From assembly GCA_036245525.1 (NCBI GenBank), contig BTPG01000005.1, forward strand, positions 124,005,558-124,069,557: a DNA stretch of 64,000 bases. Reading direction: 5' to 3'. Numbering within the stretch: position 1 is the first letter of the stretch; every line of letters starts with the position of its first letter. The notes beneath the pieces were generated by a model. That model saw only the letters and a list, made by a program, of their open reading frames with translations. It searched no databases and was not told the origin of the DNA. The translations under genes were made by a program, and so were the position numbers. Source of the stretch: Semisulcospira habei (Eukaryota > Mollusca > Gastropoda > Semisulcospiridae). Below, piece by piece: positions 11,106-22,937 of the stretch.

Positions 11106-12891
11106 CAGGGTGGGATTCTTCCGCGTTTCCGCGGATTTCCGTGGAAATTCTTTCACAATTCCGCTGAAGCATATTTATTTTCCGCGTCTAATAACAACAA
11201 AAAAGACGAGAAAAAAAAAATCTTCTTAAATGGCAAAAAAATCTCAAATGGGTTGGATTTGTATGTAGTTTGGTTCACTATCGCCCGACACTTCCGGTAG
11301 CTTTAGGTCGCAGTGGAAAATGGTGGTGAAAAAGGATATTGTCCAAGACAGAGTGCCGTTTAGTGTGCATCTGAACATAAACTGGTACGCACATTCCATT
11401 TTTATACTGCAGATCAGGAGTGTCATAACAAAGTCCATTTTCGGGTGTGTTTGGTCTCGCTCCCCCTGTCGGTTTTTGGTTACTTTGGCGAACGGTGGAC
11501 ACGCGTGCCTATCCCCCCCCCCCCCCCCCCCCCTGTCGTTTGATTTTTCGGCCGCTGAAAATGAAGGACATGAAACCCACCCCACCCCACNNNNNNNNNN
11601 NNNNNNNNNNACTGAAAATCAATAGTGTAACAAAACCGAGCTCACAAAACTTGCTCGAACAAGTCTGGTCTGGTACATAAGACTCGTCCGCTTGTTCCCC
11701 GCATTTAGACATAACATTTTGGAAAGACCAAACGATCGATTTTTAGATCAGTTTTTGCCTGGATCGGACTTAGTCTTCGCGTTAGGTTTGAAAATGACCC
11801 GGTTGTTTTGTTTTATAATTTATTCATAGGACAATTAGCCGGTGAGATGTATGACGTCAGCTCTGTAAACGCGTTAGTTGTTTTATCGTTCTATGATGTT
11901 AAGTTCAGGTGTTGTCGACAGTGTTGTGCGTGGTGTGTGTTTTTGAAAAGTTCCGCACTGGTCCCTTGCCTGACCAGGTGCTGGTTGCGCAAATAACGCC
12001 AGGAGCACAACGGTTATGTACATAGAAACCAAAATGCTTTTGTCCACGTATGGTGTATTCAAACCGCCCGTGTACATAATGAACTTATCTTTGTAGTCAA
12101 GTGACGACGACCTAACCAAAATTGGAAATCTGTCTGCATAAATTCCTAAAAGATATGTGATGAAAAGAAATAACAACCATTATGCTCGGACTGCCCACGC
12201 AGGGCTGTCCCTACCCCGACAAATTCTAAAGACCCTCTCTTGTCAAGCCGTAGCATGAAAGAAATGGGACAGTGTACTGGGGAATTGTATCATAAACGTC
12301 CTACTTAAAAGGGTAGCTAGCTAACAAAAAATCATTCCTCATAAATCGTCTCTGCATGTTATATAACCAAATACAGTATAATACATGTTTTTGTTTGTAT
12401 GTACGTACGTGCGTGTGCTTGCGTGTGTTATGTTGGTATGGTGTTGTTGTGTGTATTTTGCATGTTATAGAACCTTTATGGGCAATCTGCACTGCCCTTG
12501 AATTATCTGTTTGCAACTGGCGTGTCTTGGTTGTCGTGTATGTTTTTGTTAGGTTCAGAGCCCATTGAATAAAGTTAGCCCTGAGCGGTCCCTCCTAGTG
12601 ACTTGCCTGCAACAAAACACACTTCATACCCTTTAGACGCGACGTTGAATGCCTGGATGAAACTTTTACCCACCATTGAAAAGGGTTTGGCATTGAAAGT
12701 CCTTGTTTGTCATGCGTTGAACTAAATATATGTGTGGACAAGCAAAGTGAGTTTTTCGGAATATCGACTCTGCAGTATTGAAGAAAACTCCTGTAAAAAG
12801 TTAAATTAACCTAATTAGTTATTAATTAAGGGTCAATAGTGTTGGTCGTTTGATTTTCCGCGTTTTCTTTCTTACTAGAATCCCACCCCTG
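11106..12891. mobile_element. hAT-like DNA element nested in the MITE, with assembly gap
   Basis: Inverted ends CAGGG(G)TGGGATTCT and 6-bp direct repeats TTATCC at 11100-11105 and 12892-12897. Left sub-terminal DNA is a small TTCCGCGTTTCCGCGGATTTC repeat. No transposase frame is recognisable, so it is non-autonomous. Contains 20 Ns (11591-11610) and a C tract (11513-11534). Confidence 0.8.
11591..11610. other. Assembly gap (20 N)
   Basis: Twenty undetermined bases adjacent to a C-rich tract that likely blocked sequencing or assembly. Confidence 1.
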
Positions 12892-13266
12892 TTATCCTGC
12901 TGTGGTGTGTCTGGGGGTAGAATGAGTTAACGGTGGCATTTTCTCGGAGACTATTCAAGCCACATTCTTCAAGCTTGGCCCAAGGATACTTTGTGGCAAG
13001 ACCTTTTTAAACATGCCAATTTGAGTGACCTCTCTCAAAGGGTCACGCAGGGTTGACAAATGTGTGAAAACTGCTTGCATTTTCAGAAAACGTGGATTTT
13101 GACTGCTGCAGAAGCCAGCCCTCGTCACCGAGGTCACACATATGTAAATCGGTCATACACGGGATTACTCTTTTTATTCTTGTGCAAGGCCCCTTTAAAC
13201 CAAAATTGGGCTGTTTCTGTTTCTAATGCAGCTTTGGTTTTAATCTTTCTTTCTTTCTTTCTCCAG

Positions 13267-13490
13267 TTGGCAAATGGCGCCTGGGATGGACCCGAGACTG
13301 AGAGCAGTGCCAGCGCATCGCAATACGAGGGCAGTGATGACGAGGAGTTTGTTCCTGGCTCGAGCTCACCGGATTCAGAGGGTGTGTCGGCATCAATTGC
13401 TGGGATCTCGGACATAGACAGTATTGTATCGACTATGTTAGATTTCATCAAAGTGGCAGGTTTGGGGTGGCCAGGTGTTGGTGACGCTTA
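13267..13490 (+). CDS. Probable acidic upstream exon of the Crypton-like gene
   Basis: Follows a pyrimidine run (TTTCTTTCTTTCTTTCTCCAG) that is a good 3' splice site. The frame reads LANGAWDGPETESSASASQ..EGSDDEEFVPGSSSPDSEG, a Ser/Asp/Glu-rich segment of the kind found at the N-terminus of this protein family. It ends in TAG at 13488, out of frame with the 13518 ORF, so a small intron (acceptor TTAG near 13517) or a frameshift must separate them. I could not find a donor that restores phase with certainty. Confidence 0.45.
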
Positions 13491-13517
13491 GTACCAGCAA
13501 GGTGCAGTGTGCGTTAG

Positions 13518-15686
13518 GGGGGTGGCAATGAGAATGTGGATAGGCAGGAGGAACATGATGCTGGAAAGAGTGGGGAAAGAGCACTTACAGAAGAAACAGG
13601 TGTGCACGTGTCGCAGAGAGGGAAAGGAAAGTACAAATGGGACAAGAAACATGCATGCAAATTGTGTGGCAAGCTTGTCTTGAAAATGAGCACGCACTTA
13701 CAAGATGTCCATGCAGATGAGGCTGACGTTGCTAAAATTTTGTCGATGAAAAAAGGGACCAAGCAGAGACGTCGAGCATGGATCAGACTACAAGATGAGG
13801 GTGATTACATGCATAACGTTGCTGTTCTTGAAAACAAATCCGGATGTTTGATTCCTAAGTATCGCACCAAAACTAGTAAGGTAGACGACCTTCTCGCCTG
13901 TAGCCATTGCAAAGGGCTCTATCAAAAAAAGCTGATCTCTGTACACTCAAAACGTTGCTGTCAGAAGCCAGGAGGGTTTCAGATCACTCGGCGAGGGGAC
14001 GCCGCTCGCCGTGGTCGGCTCATGCTTCCAATACCCTTAGACGTTGAATTTTCCTTCTACCACAAGGTCTTGGCTACCCAGAGAGATGATGAGATAAGCC
14101 GTCTCATCAGAACTGACCCCTTGCTTCTTGAGTATGGAAAGAGATTATTTGACCGCAGGGACATTGAAGAACACACGGCTGGACAAATCAGCTCCAGGAT
14201 GCGGGAGTTAGGGAGACTGTTAAAGATTATCAGAGTGAGGTCAGAAATGAAAATCGCAAGTTTAAATGCTGTGATCAATTCAGCTAGCTTTGATCATGTT
14301 GTCCTGGCTGTAAAAGAGCTAGCAGATTTTGATGAGGACACACATCAGTTCAAAAAAGGCAATCTCGCAATGCGCATAGGCCATGCTTTGAAAAAGTGTT
14401 CACAGATCAAACAGTCACAGGCATCCAAACAGCTTGGACAGGGTTCAGACGACAGGTGGCGACAGGAGCTCTCTGAGGCGCAGCGGTTTGACTCTGTCTT
14501 CAACGGGGACTGGTATGATTGTGTGTCCGCTACAGCAGCCCAGTCGGTCGGGAAAATGACCATGAACAAACCCAAGCTGATCCCATCATGTGAAGATGTG
14601 AGGAAGGTCCAACAGCTTCTTGAGACAAGGATGGTTTCGGAAGATTATCCGACAGTGGTTAAAGCAACTCTTTGTGCTGTATCACTTTTCAACCGAAAAC
14701 GAGGGGGAGAAGTTCAGAGAATGAAGGTGTCAGACTTCCAGAATGCTAAGATTGGATCGATCACCAATCAAGATATCTTGAAAGGTCTCACAGAGGTTGA
14801 GAAGAAAATGGTGAATCATTTTCAGCGAGTGGAAATCAGAGGCAAGTTTAATAGGAGTGTTCCCGTTTTGCTGACGAAGAAGATGATGACAACTGTGGAC
14901 AGAATCCTTCAAATGAGGCAATCGGTGCCAGCTCTCGCTGATTCCCAGTACATCTTTGCCACACCTTCTGGTCAGAGGCCTTACAGAGGCCATGATGTTC
15001 TGAAGGCCCATGCCCTAGAAGCAGGGGTGTCATACCCAGCCATGTTCACATTTACTCAGTTGCGGAAGCAGGTTGCAACTTTGGCTCAGTCAATGGCCAT
15101 CTCGGAGTTAGACCAGGATCAGCTGGCAGATTTCCTTGGCCATGATATTCGGATACATCGCCATATCTACCGCCAACCTCAAGACGTCCTTCAAAAGGCA
15201 AAAGTGGCAAAGATTCTTCTGTCAGTTAACAATGGGATGACAGATTTTGAGAGTTGCATTAGAGCTGAGCTGGGCGATGATGAAGAGATTGACTTTGACA
15301 ATGAAGACGCATCAGAAACTGGCAGAGAGGTCTCGGGGGGAACAGCACCTGTGAATGAAGCAAGTAGCAAGTCAGCAACACAGGAATCGATGAGCATGAC
15401 GGAGAAAAGACGTCCAGAGCCTGATGACAATCTAGATAGTTTTGATGATGACAGTACTGCGTCAGCTCCTGTTCGAAAGAAAGCTAGATTTACAAGAAAA
15501 CCATGGGGGGAAGCTGAAGAGAAAGCTGTTCAAACTCGTTTCAAGACACACCTCGTCATGAACAAACTTCCTGGAAAGGCCGAGATACAGTATGCAATGG
15601 CGCTGGAACCTGCACTTAGACATAGGCGCTGGACAAACATTAAGGATTACGTCCGCAACAGACTGAAAAAGTTACAAAAGAAATGA
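13518..15686 (+). CDS. Crypton-like tyrosine recombinase with N-terminal zinc fingers and C-terminal Myb/SANT-like domain
   Basis: A 2.15-kb uninterrupted frame. Counting from codon 13536 (716 residues), residues 41-59 form a C2H2-like finger (CKLC...H..H), followed by a basic RRRAW segment and a second Cys/His motif at 122-141 (CSHC...H...C). Residues about 350-565 resemble a phage-integrase fold: FNRKRGGE (Arg box, ~385-391), FTFTQLRKQ (510 = second Arg; the usual HxxR His is Thr507), LGHDIRIHRHIYRQP with His536 and probable nucleophile Tyr545. An acidic linker (575-645) precedes RKPWGEAEE...RRWTNIKDYVRNR, a Myb-like tail. No ATG starts the frame at 13518-13536 (first codon used is GTG), so an upstream exon probably supplies the start. 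The architecture is like Crypton-derived proteins common in aquatic invertebrates. Function as transposase versus domesticated regulator is not decidable here. Confidence 0.75.
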   Translation, partial: GGGNENVDRQEEHDAGKSGERALTEETGVHVSQRGKGKYKWDKKHACKLCGKLVLKMSTHLQDVHADEADVAKILSMKKGTKQRRRAWIRLQDEGDYMHNVAVLENKSGCLIPKYRTKTSKVDDLLACSHCKGLYQKKLISVHSKRCCQKPGGFQITRRGDAARRGRLMLPIPLDVEFSFYHKVLATQRDDEISRLIRTDPLLLEYGKRLFDRRDIEEHTAGQISSRMRELGRLLKIIRVRSEMKIASLNAVINSASFDHVVLAVKELADFDEDTHQFKKGNLAMRIGHALKKCSQIKQSQASKQLGQGSDDRWRQELSEAQRFDSVFNGDWYDCVSATAAQSVGKMTMNKPKLIPSCEDVRKVQQLLETRMVSEDYPTVVKATLCAVSLFNRKRGGEVQRMKVSDFQNAKIGSITNQDILKGLTEVEKKMVNHFQRVEIRGKFNRSVPVLLTKKMMTTVDRILQMRQSVPALADSQYIFATPSGQRPYRGHDVLKAHALEAGVSYPAMFTFTQLRKQVATLAQSMAISELDQDQLADFLGHDIRIHRHIYRQPQDVLQKAKVAKILLSVNNGMTDFESCIRAELGDDEEIDFDNEDASETGREVSGGTAPVNEASSKSATQESMSMTEKRRPEPDDNLDSFDDDSTASAPVRKKARFTRKPWGEAEEKAVQTRFKTHLVMNKLPGKAEIQYAMALEPALRHRRWTNIKDYVRNRLKKLQKK

Positions 15687-16525
15687 ATTGAGCCGCCACT
15701 CGCAGGCATTTTCGATTTCATACAGATTTATTACATCAGTGTTATTATTGGGGTGGTTTCAGCATGTATAGCCTGCTTTTTTTTTTTTTTTTTTTTTTTT
15801 ATCTGATGGACGCCTGGATCATTTGTGACCCTCTCTCTCACAAAATCAGTCTTAAGAACTCGCATTTTGGATGTTTTGACATATATGCATTTATGAAAAC
15901 TACAGTGTTTGCTGATTACTGTGATATATGACTGTATGCTGTAGTGCAAAAATTGTAAAAGCTGTTCTTAAGTGTTTAAAGTTGTTAAAGCCTCCGGCGG
16001 CCATTTTGAGAAAACAGCCTGTGAAGTTTCTGTGTGCAGCATAATTGGGGCCAAGGGCAGACTTTTAAAATCATTTTTTTACCTATTTAATGGCATTTTT
16101 CATGATAAAGATTTTAACCATACGATACTTTGGTGTATGTAGAATACATTTCTCCCAAAAAGTGAAAATGCCCCAGATTGACCCCCCACCACATATTATT
16201 GCGTGTAGTGCTGATTGGCTCGCTGCGAGTTAAGACTGGTTTCGTGAGAAAGGGTCACATTTTGTATACTGTATAACCTTTGGATTTGCAAAACGAAACA
16301 GCCGGCTGGGGACAAAAGACAATATAATAAGATAAGAAAACCATTGACAATGTAAAAATTGATTACAAGAGTGTTATTGGGGGGGGGGGGGGGGGGGGGG
16401 CGGATCATTTTGTAATATACTGCATGCCATTTTAAAAACTCTGCAAATGAAAGAATGGTTGGTTGTACTGCCATACCATTTTGCAAATGAAAGAATGGCT
16501 GGTTGTTTGTTGGAGACGAAAGACG

Positions 16526-16533
16526 TTAAATAA
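16526..16533 (+). terminator. Candidate poly(A) signal downstream of the Crypton-like gene
   Basis: AATAAA within GTTAAATAAAGGC about 840 bp after the stop codon at 15686. The intervening DNA has a T tract (15777-15800) and a G tract (16380-16400) and no other gene. Weak inference. Confidence 0.3.
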
Positions 16534-16607
16534 AGGCTGAAGTTTCAAGTGATTTCTTATGTTGTCAGTTAGTTAATTAATGTCAGTGTTCTGTTCTGTC
16601 ATTTTAA

Positions 16608-17174
16608 CTCGTTCTACCCCAAGATCGGAATCCCCAAATGTTGACGTCGTCTTCAGAAGACTGCGTTGCAGTGCAGGACACAGATCCACCATGATAGTTC
16701 AAGGGTGATGCCAGAATAGCTTGGCGCCCATAGGCGCCAAGCTATTCTGGCATCACCCTTGAACTATCATGGTGGATCTTTATTTTGCTGTGGTGTGTCT
16801 GGGGTAGAATAAGTTGAGCCCAATGTTGAAGTCGTCTTCAGAAGACTGCGTTGCAGTGCAGGACACGGATCCACCATGATGGTTCAAGGGTGATGCCAGA
16901 ATAGCTTGGCGCCCATAGGCACCAAGCTATTCTGGCATCACCCTTGAACTATCATGGTGGATCTTTATTTTGCTGTGGTGTGTCTGGGGTAGAATAAGTT
17001 AAGCCCAAATGTTGAAGTCGTCTTCAGAAGACTGCGTTGCAGTGCAGGACACAGATCCACCACGATAGTTCAAGGGTGATGCTAGAATAGCTTGGTGCCC
17101 ATAGGCGCCAAGCTATTCTGGCATCACCCTTGAACTATCGTGGTGGATCTTAAATTTTGCTGGGGTAGAATAAG
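16608..17174. repeat. Tandem trimer of the family-A palindromic MITE
   Basis: Three head-to-tail units of about 190 bp between outer TTAA sites (16604-16607, 17175-17178). Each holds GTCGTCTTCAGAAGACTGCG, a TGCAGTGCAGGACAC segment, the palindrome with loop CATA, and TGGGGTAGAATAAGTT(A/G)AG. The internal junctions retain GTTGAG and GTTAAG, decayed or intact TTAA. Confidence 0.92.
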
Positions 17175-17248
17175 TTAAGTGTTCGTTTCTTCGTCTGGGT
17201 CTTTTTCTATCTTTGATATTTTTCCACACTTTTTGACCCGCATCATAG

Positions 17249-17465
17249 TCATACTGAGGCTAATAGCTTCAAATCTGTTCACTGCCATAATTCTATGCAA
17301 GCTACATTACAGTACTTACAGATGAGGACATAGACCAATGGCTTTAGTTCAAGGGTGGTGCCACAATAGCTTGGCGCCTAGAGGCACCAAGCTATTCTGG
17401 CACTAACCCTTGGACTATTTCAGTTACACTAGTTGCACACACTGGTGTATTCCGAATGATAAGGG
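17249..17465. mobile_element. Palindromic element, family B
   Basis: Runs ATACTGAGGCTAATAGCTTC ... ACATAGACCAATGGCTTTAG, hairpin GTGCC(A)CAATAGCTTGGCGCC / complement, and CACACTGGTGTATTCCGAATGATAAGGG-TTAA (17466-17469). The left TTAA is lost. Same family at 29525, 40203 and 63913. Confidence 0.85.
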
Positions 17466-18059
17466 TTAATATTCAAAATGCTCTGTTGCTGTTTGTCTGA
17501 AACTCCAGAGTACCCCAAAACGCACAAAAAAAGTCCTTTAATTTCCAGAATACATTATGTTGATTCTCACATCAATGCCATGATAAACTGTTTTGCTTCA
17601 AAAGGACAAAACGCAGCAATGTTTAAACGATTTCCTCTGTAAAAATCATAATCGAAAGGTTTCGGGCCAGTGTTTATTGAATTTTGCACCATACTATGTA
17701 AAGAATGTTAAAGCACACATACACATTTAAGTTGGGAAAAAAAAATTAATGTGAAAAAGAAGTATTCCATGAACTTGACCTTATTACAGACGCCTATTGT
17801 TGTGAAGACACCCATTTTGACTGTAATGCCAGTTTCATTTGTGTGAGAGAGACACCCACCCACTTTATTGGCAGAAACCCATTTTTTCGGCATCTAGTGG
17901 CTCTGTTTCTAGAAAATGTCTATTTTATTTTAAGTTATAGAGCTTAGTTATAATGTGAGTTCTAAACATTCGCATCAATTCCAGAGCCCTAGAATAAATA
18001 GAAATATGGGAACCCATTTTCACATGAAATGCTAGGTAACCCACTCTGATGGTTGCGTC

Positions 18060-18061
18060 TC

Positions 18062-18141
<80 letters not shown>

Positions 18142-18650
18142 TGATTTGTGTGTATAAGACAGCGACTAGAGCCTGCGTTTGTGGACGGATGGGTTTGAAA
18201 CTTTAGGATATCGTTTTTAAAAGAATTATCTCGACATCTTTATTTAATTTGATTAATTAGTTCACTCATTTTTGAGAAAACGACCGTTTCACAAAAACCG
18301 GTTGATCCGCATTAGAGACCGTAATTTGTCTTATTCATACTAGATATTTTTGCATATACAGCTAGATTAAAGGTAGATATTGAAGCGGAGTTCGTTAGCC
18401 AGCATTGTACCTCTTCAACTTTTTGAATGATAATTAATTCATTTTTGAAAAAAATTCGAACCGACCGGTGCGTTTTCCACTCCCACCTAAAAAGAGGGTA
18501 TCCGCCAGTTCCCCCCTAGTGAAGAGGCGGTAGCGGAGGAAAGAGACCCTTTGCGGTGCCCTTTCAGCCACCTCCAGACACCCCCATGACCAGTGGGACG
18601 TAAAAGGCCGTCAATAACAACGGTAATCTCAGAGTTGTACAAATGGTGAA
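18060..18650. repeat. (GT)n + repeat B (inverted copy of 27090-27466)
   Basis: (GT)n at 18064-18139, then GCGACTAGAGCCTGCGTTTG, TGGACGGAT..., to CACTCCCACC. It matches the inverse of 27120-27440 well up to about 18480, and increasingly poorly beyond. Confidence 0.82.
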
Positions 18651-21600
18651 ATTGCTCTAATGTTCCTAAAATGAACGCGAAAAACAGCGCGAAGAAGACC
18701 GGCTGGTCCAAGCGATTCATCGGACTCAGGCCCCCTGTATGAGCCGAGGACTCGCTAAGAGAACGTACTTAAACCTGAGCTAGCACAGAGTAATTGTGCA
18801 GTCCCAGAATTATCGGCCAGGGAGGCTCGAAGCACTCGCCCTCCACTCTCGCTTTCTCCCCACCACACAGAGTGATTGTAATGAGCGAAGAGACACGTAT
18901 CCCTGTGTCCCGCCCCCCCGCCCCTCTCACGCCAAGTCTATCATCTCGGCCATCAGGAAGACGTTCTCATAACCTCGTCACTAGTGTGCCACCGCCCCGC
19001 CCACACTGATTCCCCAAGCGTACCACCGCCCCCCCTGATGTGTCGTGTCCAGTGGGTTTTTGCTGGAGATGGGCGCATCGTAGGACGCCCCAGTTGACCT
19101 AGCGGAAGATTCGCGGGGGTGGGGGTATCCCCCGTCCTTACTCAGACTCTGTCCTCCATCTTTCCCATCCATTCCTTCACGGTGGATACCACCGCCTAAG
19201 ACGCACCTCCCCTTTGCTCTCCTCCTCTCCCCAGCTAGCATCAGACGCTGACCTCTGGCCATCAAGCCAAGGATGTACTGATGTCTCTTTAACAACAAAA
19301 ATGTCCCTGTAAACAACTCATCCCTGTAATGAGTTATCCTATAAAAAGAATAAGTCGCCCTGGCTGAGAGCTCAAAGCAACATATACGTAGACTATGTCC
19401 TTTGCGGATAAACTATCCGCTCGAATCTACACATCTCAGCTGCTGCGCCGCCGTCCCCCCTTTGCTCGCCCCTCGGTTTGACCTTGACGTGCCCCACTGC
19501 ATCGAGGAGAGCGCCTTGTCCGGTTCCCTGTATGAAATGAGATCTCGCCTTTTGCTTGTAAGAGCCGACCTGCCGTCTTACCTCGCGATCCCGGATTCAA
19601 ATCATGCTCAAGTCATTGTGTAGAACTCAGTCTGATACCCCCGCTAAGCCCTCGCCCGCATAATGAGAAGCGGTGCATAGGGCCAACTACTGTACGCCAA
19701 GCCCCATGATTCGCCATCCTCCCCCCTAGTCCCTCCTGCTGACGACCCCATCGAGGCCGCCGTTACACTATGGTCCCGCCCATTCCACGGCCCTCGGTGA
19801 TCACGTCGGCCCGACCTTACCACCCGCCCCGCCCCTATGCGCCACCCATCATAGGCGCCGCCTATAGAGTCGCCGCGATCGACATGATCTGCGACTGTAT
19901 GTGCCTACACTCACACACCCCACAAACACATCAATGTGACAAAGATGCGATCATCCCCCATCACGATCGTGCTTCTATACTTCACGCTCTGAAGGCTGAA
20001 GATGACGTGTACATTGCAAATACTGATTGAGGCCAGAGAACAGGCGAGTGTTGGTTATGGTTGCTTCGATTTCGGCAGGTTTAACCTAGAATACAGAGAA
20101 CACACGCCGCAAACCTGAAAACAGTGGATTAAGGTGGTGCCACGGCCACCCTGACGCTCTAGCCGTGAGCGGCGGCGTCCTACACCTGACCGGGGGATAC
20201 AGGGGGAAAATCTATTGGCCGCATATGGAGTAATTCAGACACTCTGCCGAAGCATCTGGCCAGCACAGCTCTTCCCAATCAATTCAGGAGTAAAATCGTA
20301 CAACGTTGCTCGCCACTACTAATTTAGAGCAGAGTTTTACCAGAGATGCGGCGCCTCTATTGTGTCCGCACTCTTCGAGAATGTAAGCCGCGCAGGTTGT
20401 CGCCTTCCCCGTCCCGTCAACACGAACTCTGACGTATGGCAAAGCGTCTTACTTACAGCGAGCGTGTGCATAGAGCCCGACACCTTATTCTGTATTCTCT
20501 TTCCCTAGGGATCTACGCTGGCCAGTTCAGTCGCCTGTATCCGGGTTCCCCCGACTCGTTGTCATCGGCACTGGGGAACACTCCTGCATGCATGACTCGT
20601 CGACCGTTCCTATTTGCATGACATAATCCGTAGCGCCACGCATGCAGATGGCCGGGGGGCGGTTCACTCTCCTCCAGAAATCCGCATGTTGCTAGTTATC
20701 CCATGAATCCTGCACACTAAACCGTCCCAGAGCATACGCGACGCTCATGCGACTCGAACTAATGCCCGCCGTAAGTATGGCTCATCGCTAGGTCCTAGCT
20801 AAGTACCCGATATGTACGCCGTGGCGACTCATCGATAGTCTGAAGACGCATCATGTTGCTCAGGCACCTGAATTCTTGTGTTCCGCGCTGGTTCTAGTTG
20901 TCACCTCCTGGACTGTCTTGATCAGTATCAGCCGCTAGCATGAATCTTTGCTAGCAGCGCTGTCACGTATTTTTTAGTGAGACACGTGCAGATATCAGGA
21001 GCTCGACATCCGACGGTAATACGGCCTATCAGTTATATGTATTCTGTCTTGTGTTCACGCTCTGCATCGTATGGCATCGTGGTCATCGCTATTATGATTA
21101 CTCTAGTCAAAGCTGTTGTCATGTATTCCTCGTACTGACTCATGTCAGCTACCAGTGCTAACTCAATCATCTTTTTTAGAACCGGAGTGGAGTCAGTCAA
21201 TACTGGTCACAGGTTACTTGATATAATAGACGTACCGTTCTCTTGCCTATACACCGGGCTCTCCCCCCGTCTCCCTGCTGCTTTGCAAAATAAAGCCCCA
21301 TATACAACCTTAAGATCCTGCGCCGGTGCGGGCGTAGCCCCGTAGTCCTCTAACCTAACTCATGTTTGCAGCAAGTAGTTTATGCGCTTGTTTGAATCAG
21401 TTGTATTATGACACAGCTTACGGCGGGCCTTTCGTGGGCAGCCTGCCAACATGGGTAGAAGGACAGAAAACACCATTCCACACCACCATGTGTGTCGAGA
21501 GATCTCTCTCTAGAAAATGCCGTACAGTCAGTTTTGCCGACATCATGTTCGGAACGTTCTACGCGCGGTAATAGAGTCTCCTATTACCCCCCTTTTGTAT

Positions 21601-22000
21601 TAATCTCTTTATTAAAATAATGATTATTCTCGGATGAGCGATCCCGGGAAACATAAATGTCTAGCCAAGCCCCTATCCCCAGCCCAAACACTTCACTACC
21701 CGCTCAAACCCTACGTACCCCCGCCCACCCACCCTCAGCACCCACTCCCCCCCAGCTCTCACTATCCTCCCCCCTCACTCGGTGCTTAAGCGGGTGAACC
21801 AGTTATCAATGATCATCCCATGCCTGTGAGAACAAAGTAAACATCTATGGCGCGCGGAATCGTCCTGTCTGCACTGAACAACAAACAGGAAGCGCGCGCT
21901 AATCCTACCCTAGAGCTCTATTATTCCTGAGAGAACCGACAAGAACTGGCACCTACAATAAACCTCGTTTGATGTCTCGTCTGCGGACTCGAAGACACGG
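18651..22000. other. Repeat-free block of unusual texture
   Basis: No microsatellite, TE motif, hairpin or sustained ORF was found over ~3.3 kb, unlike the rest of the window. CpG-containing words are frequent and base use looks even. See findings. Confidence 0.5.
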
Positions 22001-22937
22001 CTTTACTAACTTTGGATAATGGCGTTGTTATCATGTTCCATTCGGAGGACGGCGCATCTGGGCGTAATTTGGGCAAAAGTCAGCAAGTCCATTATTGAGA
22101 AACGGGACATACTCATTGCCGGTATAACATGAAAATATCGCTTTTCTCAAAAATGGGCATAATGGCTTTTGCCAAATGACGGCTACAGTGACCGCGTCCA
22201 GTCGATCAAACGAGACCAACTATGTTGCCACCATGGCAGCTCAGCTGGCAGTGCCGCGTAATCATAGGTTGGTGCTTCACGGCAGACGTATTTTAATCCT
22301 TTCCGGCACTGCCGAGAATAAAATCCAACACGATCAACTGCAAGAGGCACAGATCCTCCTGAGCGCTCCGCAGTTGCGTGGGGGCTCATGAGGATTTATG
22401 CCTCTTGCTGACAACACTTTGTATCCATGTTTCTTTGATGGACATGGGATCATAGACATTGAATTGACAGTGGTTTCTACCACTGGCAGGGTACGGGTTA
22501 ATCAGCTGACCAAAACCAAGTTATCGTCGCGAGGACGAGGCAGCGGTTTCAGTCGCACAAAAACAGTTCAAGGGTAGTAGATGGCGCCGCTTCGGCTGCT
22601 ACTTACGTGACGCTGGTAGTCGATCAACCTCCCGCGATTCGCGCTGGAAACGAAAAAGGCTCGAGGATGTGTTATCTGAAACCGGCTGGTAGTCTGTTCT
22701 GCCTTTTATTATTACTTTATTTCTAATTGCCGTCATTCAGTTCCCGCGAGCGTCCATCTATGGACGCGTTGCACGATTATTCCGACTGTAAAACTGGGCG
22801 CCTACGATGATCTCAGTGTGGAGAAAATGGGCGTGGTGTGCCTCAGCTAACTGGCCATCAGTCTTCACTGCACGGATGACTAGCTTATCCGGCCGGACAC
22901 TGGCGCCCATTTTAATCCATTCCACTTGCTTGAAATA
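22001..22937. other. Non-coding DNA, no gene recognised
   Basis: Small frames only (for example 22176-22391) without motifs. Confidence 0.4.

Larger units (their letters stand above)
10928..12926. mobile_element. Palindromic TTAA MITE, family A, carrying a nested hAT-like element
   Basis: TTAA at 10924-10927 and 12927-12930; same ends as the 10.2-kb copy but opposite orientation. Without the 11106-12891 insert the MITE is about 207 bp. The host is a family-D repeat: its flanks rejoin as GCCACCG-TTAA-AGTTTACC, matching GCCAACGTTAAAGTTTACC at 48976. Confidence 0.92.
10845..13056 (-). repeat. Family-D repeat hosting the nested MITE/hAT
   Basis: Minus-strand AACATGCCAA... to GTCGTCCATGGT..., split at TTAA by 10928-12926. 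Outer ends GCGTGCGAAGCAAAAGTGAG and AGGTCACTCAAATTGGCATG. Confidence 0.8.

Noticed and set aside
11244..11712. Open frames spanning the N gap
   Set aside because: They cross undetermined bases and homopolymers inside a non-autonomous DNA element.
16608..17174. CRISPR-like array (repeats with palindromes)
   Set aside because: Units are whole MITE copies without unique spacers, in an animal genome with TTAA boundaries.
18794..21571. Short ORFs in the 18.8-21.6 kb block
   Set aside because: Lengths and composition are what random sequence would give; no motif, splice or repeat support.
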